The notes under the pieces were generated by a model. That model saw only the letters and a list, made by a program, of their open reading frames with translations, had not been told where the DNA came from and made no database searches. DNA of 64,000 bases, taken from contig NZ_AP018795.1 in NCBI RefSeq assembly GCF_003966655.1, positions 1,815,501 to 1,879,500 on the forward strand, read 5' to 3'. This document shows positions 62,595 to 64,000 of this stretch, one piece after another. Both the position numbers and the translations under genes were made by a program. Within the stretch, counting starts at the first letter, position 1. Every line of letters starts with the position of its first letter. Source of the stretch: Acidithiobacillus ferridurans. GTDB lineage: Bacteria > Pseudomonadota > Gammaproteobacteria > Acidithiobacillales > Acidithiobacillaceae.

Positions 62595-64000
62595 ATGCCC
62601 ACGGACGCCCATCAGACGCTGCACAAGACATTTCAGCTCGTTGATTTGTCCAGTCTGTCCATCTCCAGCGTGGGTCCCATCTTCAGCGTGGCGGCGGCAG
62701 GGTCGGCCATGGTCCAGGCAGCAGGAGCAGAGGTGCCCCTGGCGATCGTACTGATTGCCATTCCCTTCATTCTGTGTTCCTGGATATTTCTGTCGCTGAA
62801 TCAGTATTTTCCCAACGCCGGTGCCTCCTATCACTGGTCCCGGCGGATCATGGGCATCGATTACTCGAATTTTCAGGCATGGATCGTGATCATGGCCTAT
62901 TTCTGGTCGATCCCGCCGATCCTGATCCCGGCGGCGCGGTTCACTCTAGAGGCGCTGGGAGTACCGCACCCCGGCGCCGGATTGCAGATCGTGGTGGCCA
63001 CGTTCTGGGCACTGTTCGCGGCGGGTGTTTTGTTGTTCGGGGCGCGTATCACCGCCAGGGTCACCCAGATATTTCTACTCATCGAGATGGTATCCGTCGC
63101 CTTCATGGCCATCGTCGGCTATTCCCATTGGGGGCCGCCGGCGGTGGGGGCGGGGTCCTTCTCCCTCAGCCATATTCACTGGGCCGGCGTCATCGTCTGC
63201 ATGGTGGTGGGCGCCACCATCGTGGACGGCTGGGAAATCGACTCCTACGCCTCGGAAGAATCCAGAAAACCGCGCATCACCCCGGGATGGGGAGGAATCA
63301 TCGGGGCTGTGAGCGTGGTGCTCTACTACCTGCTGATCTGGCCCCTGCTTCTGCATCAGGTACCCCTCGACCAGTTGCAAAACACCAATGATACCCTGAG
63401 TCTCTGGGCGGCAACGGTATCCCCGCAATTACTCCCGTGGATGCGCATAGCGATTATCGCGTCGACCGCCGGTGGTCTCTGGCTCACCACCTTCATCCTG
63501 TCCCGCGCCCTTTTCGCCATGTCCCGGGATAGGGTGATGCCGGGGTGGCTGGGCCGACTGAATGGCGAACACGTGCCGTACTGGTCCGTCATCCTGCCCA
63601 TCCTGCTGGCCATGGCGGTTGTCCTCATGCAGGTTTTCTTCCACAGTATGCGGGACCTCTTCAACCTGGTGCTGAGCGCGGCGGGGTTCTTTCTGGTGGC
63701 GGAGTTTTTATTGGATGGGGTCAACATGATGCGTTTTTTATTGCTTCAGCACCGCTCCGTCCGGCACCATTTCAGTGCGCATCATCACGCCGGTCTCCTG
63801 CTCGGATCGCTGGTCGTGATCATCAGCCTTTCCGCCGTGGAGGTGCTGTTCCTCATCTATGGCCCGCAATATATTGCGGCCGGCATCGATCAGACCGTTG
63901 GGGTGTTTTTGCTGTTGGGCATCTTTTATGTGCTCTGGCTGCGCCGGCGGAAGGCGGGGCAAGACATTTACGTCTTCGATGAGCTGGAGTTGCAGGAAGA
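62595..64000 (+). CDS. APC-family amino acid permease, 3' partial
   Basis: From ATG 62595 (AGGAGG upstream) the frame stays open to the window end, 468 codons. It starts MPTDAHQTLHKTFQLVDLSSLSISSVGPIFSVAAAG, the APC helix-1 signature, and has about 12 hydrophobic segments, YFPNAGASYHW, WEIDSYASEESRKPR and LSRALFAMSRDRVMPGWLG. The substrate is unknown. It is 25 bases behind hypB and likely in the same transcript. The stop lies outside the window. Confidence 0.9.
   Translation, partial: MPTDAHQTLHKTFQLVDLSSLSISSVGPIFSVAAAGSAMVQAAGAEVPLAIVLIAIPFILCSWIFLSLNQYFPNAGASYHWSRRIMGIDYSNFQAWIVIMAYFWSIPPILIPAARFTLEALGVPHPGAGLQIVVATFWALFAAGVLLFGARITARVTQIFLLIEMVSVAFMAIVGYSHWGPPAVGAGSFSLSHIHWAGVIVCMVVGATIVDGWEIDSYASEESRKPRITPGWGGIIGAVSVVLYYLLIWPLLLHQVPLDQLQNTNDTLSLWAATVSPQLLPWMRIAIIASTAGGLWLTTFILSRALFAMSRDRVMPGWLGRLNGEHVPYWSVILPILLAMAVVLMQVFFHSMRDLFNLVLSAAGFFLVAEFLLDGVNMMRFLLLQHRSVRHHFSAHHHAGLLLGSLVVIISLSAVEVLFLIYGPQYIAAGIDQTVGVFLLLGIFYVLWLRRRKAGQDIYVFDELELQE

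Noticed and set aside
62774-63391. Arg/Gly-rich frame of 205 codons on the plus strand near the end
   Set aside because: It is an off-frame reading of the APC permease gene that starts at 62595 and runs off the window.
1-64000. CRISPR array or rRNA operon
   Set aside because: No spaced direct repeats and no rRNA-like sequence were seen; the only RNA gene recognised is tRNA-Ser.

Overview
The window is chromosomal DNA of moderately high GC from a gammaproteobacterium-like chemolithoautotroph. Protein content points to Acidithiobacillia, most likely an Acidithiobacillus: a cyanobacterial-type cytoplasmic uptake [NiFe] hydrogenase with a full hyp set, a housekeeping isc operon, an FdhF/YdeP-type formate oxidoreductase and a typical core gene mix. 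The genus assignment is inferred from gene content and was not tested by a search.

Layout. 1-13 kb: housekeeping genes. These are thiS-thiG, mpl and ubiX; an mlaFE-like lipid transporter pair; a LEA14-like lipoprotein; an exonuclease/endonuclease/phosphatase-family protein; an E1-like MoeB/ThiF enzyme with a small JAB-like partner; and an ABC exporter operon (ATPase, FtsX-type permease, AttH-like lipocalin protein). 13-26 kb: tRNA-Ser(GCU), trxA, rho, rpmE, a short malic enzyme, an AI-2E family permease, ilvD, NYN and cold-shock-domain proteins, argA, bolA, yciI, yciB, a DUF815 ATPase, suhB, trmJ and cysE. 26.7-33.4 kb: a complete isc operon (iscR-iscS-iscU-iscA-hscB-hscA-fdx-iscX) followed by mnmA, with an IscR-like site upstream of iscR.

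33.4-36.6 kb is accessory DNA. It holds an AT-richer patatin gene, a frameshifted IS110-type transposase fragment, a DUF29 gene, a Phd/VapC-type toxin-antitoxin pair, an internally deleted hsdM relic, and two long perfect inverted repeats.

36.6-64 kb is a one-carbon/hydrogen metabolic island. It encodes glutathione-dependent formaldehyde oxidation (gfa, adhC, fghA), a formate oxidoreductase with fdhD, a group-2a-like uptake hydrogenase (hupS, hupL), its protease, and hypF-C-D-E-A-B. It also has a set of poorly described partners: twin small four-cysteine proteins resembling HiPIPs, a TPR protein, two small membrane proteins, a NifU-Rieske fusion and an NHL propeller. Three promoter-like sequences with the sigma-54 GG-N10-GC signature lie in front of the formate, formaldehyde and hydrogenase operons. 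Two sigma-54 activator genes sit beside them, so oxidation of formaldehyde, formate and H2 appears to be wired into one alternative-sigma regulon. A strong sigma-70-like promoter under a 17-bp palindrome separates hupSL from the accessory/maturation genes. The window ends inside an APC-family permease gene.
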